Assembly: GCF_000350225.1 (NCBI RefSeq)
Contig: NW_005179369.1
Coordinates: 1 to 53,507 of the forward strand
Source: Chondrus crispus
Lineage: Eukaryota > Rhodophyta > Florideophyceae > Gigartinales > Gigartinaceae
DNA length: 53,507 bases
Reading direction: 5' to 3'
Below, one piece after another: positions 1 through 9,270 of the stretch (position 1 is its first letter; each line of letters begins with the position of its first letter). Below the pieces are notes generated by a model that searched no databases, was not told the origin of the DNA, and worked only from the letters and a program-made list of their open reading frames with translations. A program made the translations under genes and the position numbers.

Positions 1-1338
1 TACCACATTATTGTGAATCATTGATGCGATTCCTTGTACGTTAACATGGGCCATTCGTTCATGTAGCGTCTGCAAGGTAACTAAATGAGCAGAGAAAGTT
101 TCATTCATGACATCAAGTATGAATAAATCCCCAACTTGACTAGCTGTGGCAACTACAGTTGGTCCTGCAGTAACGATGCATTTGTCATTTTCAAATGACA
201 CTTGCAAGCCCTTTGAAACGATTTGGCTAACAGACAGAAGCGAGTATCCGAAATCAGGGACATGCAAAACGTTGGACAATTTGCAAGGATGTGGACTACC
301 ATTGACGTTCAACATGAATTCTACCTCACCACGACCAGCGACATTGGCTCTAGCCTTCGTGCCCATCTCGACTGATCCAGATTGCATCTGTTCATAAGTA
401 ACGAACAAAGAGCGATCAAATGTAATGTGGGCACTGCAACCGGAATCCACAAGCCATGACCCTGCGTTCACTGCCTTCTTTTCGGGAGAAGAAGTCGAAA
501 GCAGGCATGTAAAGTCGCTTTCAGCAAAGGCAGCAGTAGAAGTTTCATCTCGAGATACGAATGCACTTGGCTTCATGCCGGGGTTGCGGGACCGGAACCC
601 GTCTGGCGGTGCTGGTCGGCGCCCATTCACATCCTTGCCCCAGCAACGTGCTGCGGTGTGTCCATGTCGATTACAGTTCGTACATCTCATATCACGTCGA
701 ATAGGCATGCGATTGACAAGTGCAGGTGCGTGGGGTGAAGTAGTAGAAGCGGTCTTCATGCTCTCTCGTTGTTCCTCTTGCAGCAGACGACTCTTCACAA
801 AATCGAGTCCAAACACTTTATCCTCATTGCCAAGTGCGTCAAGTGCAACAATCAAGTTATCGAATCGTGGAGGCAAGCCATTCAACACAGCCATTGCAAT
901 TTCTTTATCGTCAATCTCAACACTCATTGACTGCAATCTGGCAGCAAGTTGCTTCACACGATTGATGAACACGAGCACTTTCTCGGATGGGAGCATGGAA
1001 ACAGTGTAAAAGTCGCGACGGGCGGAAAGTTTGTTGAGCAAAGTGTGACGCTCAAACACATTCAGAATCGCCTCCCATGTCTCTTTCGCACTGCTACACC
1101 CTCGCACATGTTGCAAGTAGTCATCAGAAAGCGTGAGTCCGATGGCTGCCTTTGCTTTTGCGTCACCACGAATCCACTTCCTGCGATCATCTGAGGTCGC
1201 ATTTTCCGATATATCATCAAAAACGTATTGATCGACATCTCGGAGAGCAAGCAGTAGCTCGATTTTCTGCTTCCAGATGTAAAAGTTAGATGCGGTCAGC
1301 TTCTCGATTCTGACCGATCCAGAGCTTTGGTCATCCAT
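1..1338 (-). CDS. copia-1A gag-pol polyprotein, 5' part only
   Basis: This is the N-terminal part of a copia gag-pol, running off the left edge of the window. It is base-for-base close to 6058-7395 (offset 6057) and to 9908-11245 (offset 9907). The start is the ATG at 1338 (protein begins MDDQSSGSV), downstream of the conserved leader block. It covers Gag with the CCHC knuckle (CTNCNRHGH), the aspartic protease (DSG motif) and the beginning of the GAG-pre-integrase zinc region. No stop is apparent in the visible frame. The antisense ORF shadows that this coding region casts in B and C are all conserved here, consistent with an open frame. Confidence 0.85.
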   Translation of the reverse strand, partial: MDDQSSGSVRIEKLTASNFYIWKQKIELLLALRDVDQYVFDDISENATSDDRRKWIRGDAKAKAAIGLTLSDDYLQHVRGCSSAKETWEAILNVFERHTLLNKLSARRDFYTVSMLPSEKVLVFINRVKQLAARLQSMSVEIDDKEIAMAVLNGLPPRFDNLIVALDALGNEDKVFGLDFVKSRLLQEEQRESMKTASTTSPHAPALVNRMPIRRDMRCTNCNRHGHTAARCWGKDVNGRRPAPPDGFRSRNPGMKPSAFVSRDETSTAAFAESDFTCLLSTSSPEKKAVNAGSWLVDSGCSAHITFDRSLFVTYEQMQSGSVEMGTKARANVAGRGEVEFMLNVNGSPHPCKLSNVLHVPDFGYSLLSVSQIVSKGLQVSFENDKCIVTAGPTVVATASQVGDLFILDVMNETFSAHLVTLQTLHERMAHVNVQGIASMIHNNVV

Positions 1339-1520
1339 TTCGCCGAATGGATGTACCCTTCGAGTATACAAGGTCTTCCGTCCCGGGATCCCAAGCCGTT
1401 AACCGATAGTCAACACAATGGCAAGCCCACCCGTATAGGAAGTTTGTAGCGATTACTCGGAAACGTTCTTGGTGCTTGTTCCCGGCGGAGTGGAACAAGC
1501 GTATTCTTCTTAAAAATGCC

Positions 1521-1718
1521 TTAGGGCGCTACCCCTATATGTCGGCCAGTGCGGGTCTTTCGACTGTGAACTAAATCAAACGTGCCACGAGTAAGCACAA
1601 CAACTTTGCCTGTAGACGAACCAGGACTTTTGGTTACTACCGCGAACGGTCCCTGCAACCTAGATCGGCTTGTCCAAACTTGATACGGTACTGCCTCAGA
1701 GGGTCTCCCACAACACAA
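1521..1718 (-). pseudogene. 65-codon leader ORF remnant, copy A
   Basis: This short reading frame occurs in all four copia-1/copia-3 leaders (1521-1718, 7578-7775, 11428-11625, 45058-45255). Its C-terminal half is nearly invariant, ending TRTGRHIGVAP, while the N-terminal half shifts frame between copies. There is no ATG at its head; the frame begins at a TTG. The segment with RLQGPFAVV, then GKVVVL and then LVHSRKT faintly resembles the GPY/F module at the tail of Ty3-type integrases, so it could be a captured, decaying fragment. That resemblance is by eye only. It may equally be untranslated conserved leader. Confidence 0.35.
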
Positions 1719-2533
1719 GAATGAAACTGCCTTCGTCGTACTCGTGTGATTTGTTCACAATCACTCCTTGGGTCACCCTCTTCCGTGCGAACTTAATCAA
1801 GGTACGCGACCTTATACACGTATAGTGAGAGGTTCAGTGTTTAGGCACGTATTCTCTTCACCCAGGGGACCGAAGTCGTACCTATAGGGCTAATACCGAG
1901 AGCGTTACCCACACCGCCGACGCACCTCCCGAAGGCAGAGTGCGGATCGACTAGACCAGTACACTGTGATCCTCCCCGAGGATCAGTAATTCGTCTCTCG
2001 ACGATTCTTGGTCGGACCCTCGCTCAAGTCAGATTTCCAATGGCACCAGCCTTTCACCAAGAGCGAGGGTATGTTCCACTGAGGATTTGGCAGTGCGTTG
2101 GCCACTAGGGACTTTCTTCCTCCCGACTAGCGGAAGGCTCACCCACAGCTCACACAACGACTGCCACGACAAAGCAAAAAACTGAGAACTGACGGACCAC
2201 TGAGGATTTGGCAGTGCGTTGGCCACTAGGGACTTTCTTCCTCCCGACAAGCGAAAGGCTCACCCACAGCTCACACAACGACTGCCACGACAAAGCTGCA
2301 AGACCACAAAGTTGATTTCCAAAAACTGGGAACTGACGGACCACCAAACTGAAAAATCGGCTGAAACGGTGCTCAAAACGACGGCGAAAACTGAGAAAAC
2401 TGAAAAACCAAACTCGAAAGCGGAGACTGAAACTGATACCTTCTTCTTCTGCTTGACGAGCTGAACAAACTGATACTTGAACGACGGCGAAACTCGAACT
2501 TGAACCAAAACGAAGACGACGATCAGCGTTGAA

Positions 2534-2547
2534 CTGGGCCCATAACC
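2534..2547 (-). promoter_or_regulatory. Primer-binding site (half tRNA-iMet), copia-1A
   Basis: In sense orientation the 14 nt after LTR1 read GGTTATGGGCCCAG. This is complementary to the anticodon arm of eukaryotic initiator tRNA-Met (CTGGGCCCATAACC, CAT anticodon in the middle), not to its 3' end. Drosophila copia uses the same half-tRNA priming. There is no gap between LTR and PBS. Confidence 0.85.
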
Positions 2548-2655
2548 TATAGAAAGGTCAGCGGGGCAGAGGGAAGAAGGATGGTTGAAGGTTGCTGGTG
2601 GTTGACGGGAAAAGAAGTTGATGCCATTTTACTCTTGGTCGCCAACTATTGGCGC

Positions 2656-2663
2656 TACTTATA
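2656..2663 (-). promoter_or_regulatory. TATA box of copia-1 LTR1
   Basis: In sense it reads TATAAGTA, preceded by TTCGAAGAG. The same TATAAGTA sits at 8713-8720 (LTR2) and 12564-12571 (LTR3) and at the equivalent place in copia-2 and copia-3 LTRs, about 105-115 nt before the LTR end. This is where a copia promoter is expected. Confidence 0.7.
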
Positions 2664-2726
2664 CTCTTCGAACTACATACAATACGAGCCATTAGGGCTG
2701 GTCACGTGACTCTCCTTCTTGCACTG

Positions 2727-2906
2727 GTTGATAATCAAGTGACTCTCCCTGTTGCACTCTCGGTTGATAATCAAGTGACTCTCCTATTTCCACTCTCGGT
2801 TGATAATCAAATGACTCTCCTTCTTGCACTCTCGGTTGATAATCAAGTGACTCTCCTACTTCCACTCTCCGTTGATAATCAAATGACTCTCCTTCTTGCA
2901 CTCTCT
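2727..2906 (-). repeat. U3 tandem repeats, 5 x 36 bp (LTR1)
   Basis: Five head-to-tail 36-bp units each begin GTTGATAATCAA on the plus strand and contain TGACTCTCC. Alternate units differ (CTACTTCC versus CTTCTTGC), giving a 72-bp higher-order period. TGACTC is a GCN4/AP-1-type half site. Location upstream of the TATA box and copy-number variation between LTRs point to a transcriptional enhancer array. Confidence 0.8.
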
Positions 2907-3286
2907 CTTGCTAATAATTTGGGACCGTTTGAGAGTCAATAATATCTGAATGTACTGTACTGTAGATTACAGATTTTACACTACGATTAATAACCACTGT
3001 GGCACATACGTCATACGTATCACACACGTGTCAAATCGAGAAAAATGAAACATGTTCAGAATGTACTGTAGAGTGCCACGAGGTACATAACTTACACGTG
3101 TCAACACCAAAATTGAAACATGCTCGGAAATGATAGGAAAGTGCAACCGTGTACAAATATGACACGTGTCCACCTTGAAGACCAAACATCCTGAGAATGC
3201 TCTTGCAAGCATTTTAGGTTTCGTCGACGTACACGTGTATTATCTGTCAGGCTTGGAGCTTAGCATGTGGTCGAAGATTTCCAACA

Positions 3287-3297
3287 CTCCCCCTCGA
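3287..3297 (-). other. Polypurine tract of copia-1B
   Basis: The sense sequence TCGAGGGGGAG lies directly between the gag-pol stop codon TGA (3298-3300) and the start of LTR1. This is the expected primer for plus-strand DNA synthesis. Confidence 0.85.
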
Positions 3298-6200
3298 TCA
3301 CATGCTTTTACTGGACACTGCAAGCCCCAGAAGTTCTACAAACTTCTGGAATAGAATTTGCCCAAGTGCTTTGGTTAAGATATCGGCAGGCATCGAAGTG
3401 GTCGGACAATGCGACAAATACACAATGTTTCTCTTAATAGCATCTCGTACGTAGTGGTATTTTACATCAACATGTTTGTTGCGACGGTTGATCGATTCAT
3501 TCTGTGCAAACGAAATCGTCCCTGCATTGTCACACCCCATCATGATCGTGGGATCAGAATCAAGTCCGAGGACATCAGCAACAACTTGACGCAACCAGGT
3601 CGCCTCCTTACACGCTTCACATAGTGCAATGTACTCAGCTTCACACGTCGAAGTCGCAACCACAGTCTGTTTCCGGGAACTCCAACTGATAGCTCCACCA
3701 CAGAACTTGAAAACATATCCGCTGGTCGACTTGCGAGAGTCTGAACAACCGGCCCAGTCAGCATCACTGAAACCGAGCAACTCCGGCGATTTGGATTTAT
3801 TGTCAAACACGATTCCTAAGTTTCGAGTCCCTTGCACGTATCGCATTACTCGTTTTACACCTGCCCAGTGTGACTCACATGGGTTGGCAGAATGTTGGGA
3901 AAGCTTCCCAATGGCGTATGCCAAGTCTGGACGAGTGCCAACCATCAAGTACATAAGGCAACCGACTGCCTCACGATACGGTGCCTTTGTTTCGGAGTCG
4001 TTTTCGATAGAATTCGTGGTTTTGCGACCTTGTTCCATTGGAGTCAGAGAAGGGTTACAAGTCGACATTTTAAAACGGTCAAGCACATTTAATGCATACT
4101 TAGTTTGAGTGAGACTCAACGTCTTGATAGTGCGATCTCTTTGAATCTCAAGACCAATGCAGACTTTTGCCTCACTAAGGTCTTTCATCTCAAACCGTTT
4201 GTTAAGCTCCCCCTTCATCCATTTGATGGCATGGATATCACTACCAGCGAGTAACAAGTCATCGACATAAAGTGCAATTAGCATGATAGTGTTACCAATG
4301 CGTTTAATGTAGAGGCACGGATCACTACGTGAAGTCTCAAATCCCAATTCACCGAGTAAGAAATCATCCACTTTGGTATGCCATTGACGAGGTGCTTGTT
4401 TAAGACCGTAAAGTGCTTTCAAAAGTTTACACACATGATCACTTTTGCTTTTGTCAACGCAGCCTTCGGGTTGCTCCATGTAGATGTCTTCATCCAAGTC
4501 GCCGTTCAAAAACGCAGTCACGACATCCATCTGATGAAGTTCAAGGTCGTAATGAGCAACTAAGGCAAGAAGTAGACGAATAGTGGTAAACTTTATGACA
4601 GGGGCATATGTCTCAGTATAGTCAAGATCCTGCACTTGCTGGAATCCACGGGCAACAAGTCTGGCTTTTGCACTTTCAACTATATTGCCATTTGCATCAG
4701 GCAGCTGCTTGACATTGAAAACCCATCGAGATGTCAAGATGTTTGACGCCTCAGATCGAGGAACAAGTTTCCAGGTCTGATTCTTAGTCTGTGATGCAAG
4801 TTCTTTGTCAATGCCGGTTTGCCAGAATGCAGCTCTAGGACCGTGGGTTGCTTGTTTGAAAGTCTTGGGACCTTCAATAGCGACATGCGCATGTGAAAGA
4901 AGAGCAGCTGCAAAGTTGCTCCTCCACCATGATCCGGGAGGTCTACTGATTCGAGACGATCTTCGTACAGCTGGAGTCGGAGTTGGAGGGGTGACATTCG
5001 GAGTTTCGACGGGAGGTGATACATCATCTTCATCATTCTCACCTACAGAGTGAGTGTCCTCGTTTTCAATAACCTCCCCTGAAATTTCATCCTCTTCCGA
5101 CCCAACCTCATTAGCATTTGGGGTATCGGCTTCATTCTCATTGTCGCCACCGAGCAATACAACGCCAACGTCAGAGCTGATTGAATCTTTTTCATGTGCA
5201 GGAATGTCATGCATCCCACATGTCGATTCATCAAACTTGGCATCTCGTGAAACAACAACTTTACTCAACTCTCCGTCCCAAAGTTTGTATGCTTTACTGC
5301 ATTGCGAATAACCGAGAAACATCGCTTCACGCGCTCGCAAGTCAAGCTTACGGAGCTCTAATTTCGGTAATGTATACCAACACTTTGACCCAAATACTCG
5401 CAAATGGCCAACATTTGGAGTTGACTTCATCCAAATGTGATGGGGAGTCGTGTTAACTGGCAAAGCCCGTGAAGTAACTCGATTGCGTACATATACTGCA
5501 GTGGCAAGAGCCTCTGCCCAGAATCGTTTACTGACCTGTTTATGAGAAAGCATGGAACGGACAAGATCAATCAAGGTTCGATTTAAACGTTCAGCAACAC
5601 CATTTTGTTCAGGTCTGTAGGCAGTGGTGAGCTGGTGCTGTGTACCGTTTGAATCCAAATATGACTTGAATTCTGTCGACAAGTACTCTCCCCCTCGATC
5701 AGTGCGAAGCACCTTCACTTTGCGACCAGTGTGCGTTTGGGCAAACTGTTCATACAACTTGTATTTTGCAAAGGCCTCAGATTTATTTCGCATCGTGTAC
5801 ACAACAACCCAGTTCGAGTGATCATCTACAAATGTAATGAAGTATCTCGAACCACCAATGGACTGTACTTCGAGCGGACCGCAAACGTCAGAATGTACCA
5901 AGTCAAGACAGTTCTGTGCTCGAGACGATGATCGCTGTTTCGGGATTACTGATCGCGTTGCTTTGCCGAACACACACGCAGGACAAACGAGAGAGTGATT
6001 GTCAGACTTTCGATTCATTGCTCTGATGACATCGCTTTGACGAACGTTGATGCCACTTACCACATTATTGTGAATCATTGATGCGATTCCTTGTACGTTA
6101 ACATGGGCCATTCGTTCATGTAGCGTCTGCAAGGTAATTACATGAGCAGAGAAAGTTTCATTCATGACATCAAGTATGAATAGATCCCCAACTTGACTAG

Positions 6201-7395
6201 CTGTGGCAACTACAGTTGGTCCTGCAGTAACGATGCATTTGTCATTTTCAAATGACACTTGCAAGCCCTTTGAAACGATTTGGCTAACAGACAGAAGCGA
6301 GTATCCGAAATCAGGGACATGCAAAACGTTGGACAATTTGCAAGGATGTGGACTACCGTTGACGTTCAACATGAATTCTACCTCACCACGACCAGCGACA
6401 TTGGCTCTAGCCTTCGTGCCCATCTCGACTGATCCAGATTGCATCTGTTCATAAGTAACGAACAAAGAGCGATCAAATGTAATGTGGGCACTGCAACCGG
6501 AATCCACAAGCCATGACCCTGCGTTCACTGCCTTCTTTTCGGGAGAAGAAGTCGAAAGCAGGCATGTAAAGTCGCTTTCAGCAAAGGCAGCAGTAGAAGT
6601 TTCATCTCGAGATACGAATGCACTTGGCTTCATGCCGGGGCTGCGGGACCGGAACCCGTCTGGCGGTGCTGGTCGGCGCCCATTGACATCCTTGCCCCAG
6701 CAACGTGCTGCGGTGTGTCCATGTCGATTACAGTTCGTACATCTCATATCACGTCGAATAGGCATGCGATTGACAAGTGCAGGTGCGTGGGGTGAAGTAG
6801 TAGAAGCGGTCTTCATGCTCTCTCGTTGTTCCTCTTGCAGCAGACGACTCTTCACAAAATCGAGTCCAAACACTTTATCCTCATTGCCAAGTGCGTCAAG
6901 TGCAACAATCAAGTTATCGAATCGTGGAGGCAAGCCATTCAACACAGCCATTGCAATTTCTTTATCGTCAATCTCAACACTCATTGACTGCAATCTGGCA
7001 GCAAGTTGCTTCACACGATTGATGAACACGAGCACTTTCTCGGATGGGAGCATGGAAACAGTGTAAAAGTCGCGACGGGCGGAAAGTTTGTTGAGCAAAG
7101 TGTGACGCTCAAACACATTCAGAATCGCCTCCCATGTCTCTTTTGCACTGCTACACCCTCGCACATGTTGCAAGTAGTCATCAGAAAGCGTGAGTCCGAT
7201 AACTGCCTTTGCTTTCGCATCACCACGAATCCACTTCCTGCGATCATCTGAGGTCGCATTTTCCGATATATCATCAAAAACGTATTGATCGACATCTCGG
7301 AGAGCAAGCAGTAGCTCGATTTTCTGCTTCCAGATGTAAAAGTTAGATGCGGTCAGCTTCTCGATTCTGACCGATCCAGAGCTTTGGTCATCCAT
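3298..7395 (-). CDS. copia-1B gag-pol polyprotein, intact
   Basis: A single uninterrupted polyprotein of about 1365 residues from the ATG at 7395 (MDDQSSGSVRIEKL). An upstream in-frame TTG would add 11 residues, but ATG is preferred. Domains in order: copia-type Gag (about 1-220), CCHC knuckle CTNCNRHGHTAARC (about 230), protease with LVDSGCSAH (about 310), GAG-pre-integrase zinc region ending CPACVFGKATRS, integrase core with the D,D,E triad (HSDVCGP, RTDRGGEY, EQNGVAERLNR), Ty1-type RT with YVDDLLLAGSD, and RNase H with SDADWAGC and CEAEYIAL. Gag and pol are one frame, as in Drosophila copia, so no recoding is needed. All key catalytic motifs remain, so this copy could encode active proteins. 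Its LTRs (LTR1, LTR2) no longer match, because exchange has scrambled the flanks. Confidence 0.95.
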   Translation of the reverse strand: MDDQSSGSVRIEKLTASNFYIWKQKIELLLALRDVDQYVFDDISENATSDDRRKWIRGDAKAKAVIGLTLSDDYLQHVRGCSSAKETWEAILNVFERHTLLNKLSARRDFYTVSMLPSEKVLVFINRVKQLAARLQSMSVEIDDKEIAMAVLNGLPPRFDNLIVALDALGNEDKVFGLDFVKSRLLQEEQRESMKTASTTSPHAPALVNRMPIRRDMRCTNCNRHGHTAARCWGKDVNGRRPAPPDGFRSRSPGMKPSAFVSRDETSTAAFAESDFTCLLSTSSPEKKAVNAGSWLVDSGCSAHITFDRSLFVTYEQMQSGSVEMGTKARANVAGRGEVEFMLNVNGSPHPCKLSNVLHVPDFGYSLLSVSQIVSKGLQVSFENDKCIVTAGPTVVATASQVGDLFILDVMNETFSAHVITLQTLHERMAHVNVQGIASMIHNNVVSGINVRQSDVIRAMNRKSDNHSLVCPACVFGKATRSVIPKQRSSSRAQNCLDLVHSDVCGPLEVQSIGGSRYFITFVDDHSNWVVVYTMRNKSEAFAKYKLYEQFAQTHTGRKVKVLRTDRGGEYLSTEFKSYLDSNGTQHQLTTAYRPEQNGVAERLNRTLIDLVRSMLSHKQVSKRFWAEALATAVYVRNRVTSRALPVNTTPHHIWMKSTPNVGHLRVFGSKCWYTLPKLELRKLDLRAREAMFLGYSQCSKAYKLWDGELSKVVVSRDAKFDESTCGMHDIPAHEKDSISSDVGVVLLGGDNENEADTPNANEVGSEEDEISGEVIENEDTHSVGENDEDDVSPPVETPNVTPPTPTPAVRRSSRISRPPGSWWRSNFAAALLSHAHVAIEGPKTFKQATHGPRAAFWQTGIDKELASQTKNQTWKLVPRSEASNILTSRWVFNVKQLPDANGNIVESAKARLVARGFQQVQDLDYTETYAPVIKFTTIRLLLALVAHYDLELHQMDVVTAFLNGDLDEDIYMEQPEGCVDKSKSDHVCKLLKALYGLKQAPRQWHTKVDDFLLGELGFETSRSDPCLYIKRIGNTIMLIALYVDDLLLAGSDIHAIKWMKGELNKRFEMKDLSEAKVCIGLEIQRDRTIKTLSLTQTKYALNVLDRFKMSTCNPSLTPMEQGRKTTNSIENDSETKAPYREAVGCLMYLMVGTRPDLAYAIGKLSQHSANPCESHWAGVKRVMRYVQGTRNLGIVFDNKSKSPELLGFSDADWAGCSDSRKSTSGYVFKFCGGAISWSSRKQTVVATSTCEAEYIALCEACKEATWLRQVVADVLGLDSDPTIMMGCDNAGTISFAQNESINRRNKHVDVKYHYVRDAIKRNIVYLSHCPTTSMPADILTKALGQILFQKFVELLGLAVSSKSM

Positions 7396-7577
7396 TTCGC
7401 CGAATGGATATACCCTTCGAGTATACAAGGTCTTCCGTTCCGGGATCCCAAGCCGTTAACCGATAGTCAACACAATGGCAAGCCCACCCGTATAGGAAGT
7501 TTGTAGCGATTACTCGGAAACGTTCTTGGTGCTTGTTCCCGGCGGAGTGGAACAAGCGTATTCTTCTTAAAATTGCC

Positions 7578-7775
7578 TTAGGGCGCTACCCCTATATGTC
7601 GGCCAGTGCGGGTCTTTCGACTGTGAACTAAATCAAACGTGCCACGAGTAAGCACAACAACTTTGCCTGTAGACGAACCAGGACTTTTGGTTACTACCGC
7701 GAACGGTCCCTGCAACCTAAATCGGCTTGTCCAAACTTGATACGGTACTGCCTCAGAGGGTCTCCCACAACACAA
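7578..7775 (-). pseudogene. 65-codon leader ORF remnant, copy B
   Basis: Homologous to the frame at 1521-1718; only one or two residues differ from the A copy. See that entry for the possible relation to an integrase tail. Confidence 0.35.
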
Positions 7776-8590
7776 GAATGAAACTGCCTTCGTCGTACTC
7801 GTGTGATTTGTTCACAATCACTCCTTGGGTCACCCTCTTCCGTGCGAACTTAATCAAGGTACGCGACCTTATACACGTATAGTGAGAGGTTCAGTGTTTA
7901 GGCACGTATTCTCTTCACCCAGGGGACCGAAGTCGTACCTATAGGGCTAATACCGAGAGCGTTACCCACACCGCCGACGCACCTCCCGAAGGCAGAGTGC
8001 GGATCGACTAGACCAGTACACTGTGATCCTCCCCGAGGATCAGTAATTCGTCTCTCGACGATTCTTGGTCGGACCCTCGCTCAAGTCAGATTTCCAATGG
8101 CACCAGCCTTTCACCAAGAGCGAGGGTATGTTCCACTGAGGATTTGGCAGTGCGTTGGCCACTAGGGACTTTCTTCCTCCCGACTAGCGGAAGGCTCACC
8201 CACAGCTCACACAACGACTGCCACGACAAAGCAAAAAACTGAGAACTGACGGACCACTGAGGATTTGGCAGTGCGTTGGCCACTAGGGACTTTCTTCCTC
8301 CCGACAAGCGGAAGGCTCACCCACAGCTCACACAACGACTGCCACGACAAAGCTGCAAGACCACAAAGTTGATTTCCAAAAACTGGGAACTGACGGACCA
8401 CCAAACTGAAAAATCGGCTGAAACGGTGCTGAAAACGACGGCGAAAACTGAAAAAACTGAAAAACCAAACTCGAAAGCGGAGACTGAAACTGATACCTTC
8501 TTCTTCTGCTTGACGAGCTGAACAAACTGATACTTGAACGACGGCGAAACTCGAACTTGAACCAAAACGAAGACGACGATCAGCGTTGAA

Positions 8591-8604
8591 CTGGGCCCAT
8601 AACC
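8591..8604 (-). promoter_or_regulatory. Primer-binding site (half tRNA-iMet), copia-1B
   Basis: Sense GGTTATGGGCCCAG directly follows LTR2, complementary to the anticodon arm of initiator tRNA-Met. Confidence 0.85.
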
Positions 8605-9270
8605 TATAGAAAGGTCAGCGGGGCAGAGGGAAGAAGGATGGTTGAAGGTTGCTGGTGGTTGACGGGAAAAGAAGTTGATACCATTTTACTCTTGGTCGCC
8701 AACTATTGGCGCTACTTATACTCTTCGAACTACATACAATACGAGCCATTAGGGCTGGTCACGTGACTCTCCTTCTTGCACTGGTTGATAATCAAGTGAC
8801 TCTCCCTGTTGCACTCTCGGTTGATAATCAAGTGACTCTCCTACTTCCACTCTCCGTTGATAATCAAATGACTCTCCTTCTTGCACTCTCTCTTGCTAAT
8901 AATTTGGGACCGTTTGCCACTCTCCGTTGATAATCAAATGACTCTCCTTCTTGCACTCTCTCTTGCTAATAATTTGGGACCGTTTGAGAGTCAATAATAC
9001 GTATCACACACGTGTCAAATCGAGAAAAATTAAACATGTTCAGAATGTACTGTAGAGTGCCACGAGGTACATAACTTACACGTGTCAACACCAAAATTGA
9101 AACATGCTCGGAAATGATAGGAAAGTGCAACCGTGTACAAATATGACACGTGTCCACCTTGAAGACCAAACATCCTGAGAATGCTCTTGCAAGCATTTTA
9201 GGTTTCGTCGACGTACACGTGTATTATCTGTCAGGCTTGGAGCTTAGCATGTGGTCGAAGATTTCCAACA
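8605..9270 (-). repeat. copia-1 LTR2 (666 bp), 5' LTR of B
   Basis: Same termini as LTR1. It has only three clean 36-bp units (8784-8891), then a local duplication of about 60 bp around 8895-8990. It lacks about 60 bp that LTR1 and LTR3 carry between the repeats and the ACACGTGT cluster. TATA box at 8713-8720. Its U3 terminus (9270) is joined directly to mid-integrase sequence of C, not to a polypurine tract, as expected if B inserted into C. The 5-bp target duplication would be TTGAC (9271-9275). Confidence 0.85.

Larger units (their letters stand above)
1339..2547 (-). other. copia-1A untranslated leader (PBS to gag ATG)
   Basis: A 1.2-kb leader lies between the primer-binding site and the gag ATG. 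In sense order it has the PBS, a short low-complexity CTG/GTTTT-like stretch, two tandem copies of a 121-bp unit (2197-2296 and 2076-2175), a GC-rich conserved part with a small hairpin (GATCCTC/GAGGATC near 1970), a 65-codon ORF remnant (1521-1718) and a block at 1385-1434 that is identical across families. The leaders of B (7396-8604) and C (11246-12455) have the same layout. Confidence 0.75.
2548..3286 (-). repeat. copia-1 LTR1 (739 bp), shared by internals A and B
   Basis: In sense orientation it starts TGTTGGAAATC at 3286 and ends CTTTCTATA at 2548. The left edge is fixed by the adjoining PBS and the right edge by the polypurine tract of element B. U3 holds five 36-bp repeats (2727-2906), four ACACGTGT palindromes (3024, 3094, 3162, 3231) and TGTACTGTA motifs (2951, 3062). 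R/U5 is short, about 110 nt from the TATA box to the end. It serves at once as 5' LTR of A and 3' LTR of B. Confidence 0.9.
7396..8604 (-). other. copia-1B untranslated leader
   Basis: Same arrangement as the A leader: block identical across families at 7442-7491, ORF remnant at 7578-7775, 121-bp tandem units at 8133-8232 and 8254-8353, and PBS at 8591-8604. No intact gene is seen. Confidence 0.75.

Noticed and set aside
425..1009. 194-codon plus-strand ORF, repeated at 6482 and 10332
   Set aside because: It is an antisense shadow of the conserved Gag/protease coding region, with no independent signature.
2649..2942. ORF with repeated SVDNQVTLLLPL-type peptide in the copia-1 LTR (also 8706 and 12557)
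   Set aside because: It is the translation of the 36-bp U3 repeats, lies upstream of the TATA box on the antisense strand, and varies with repeat number.
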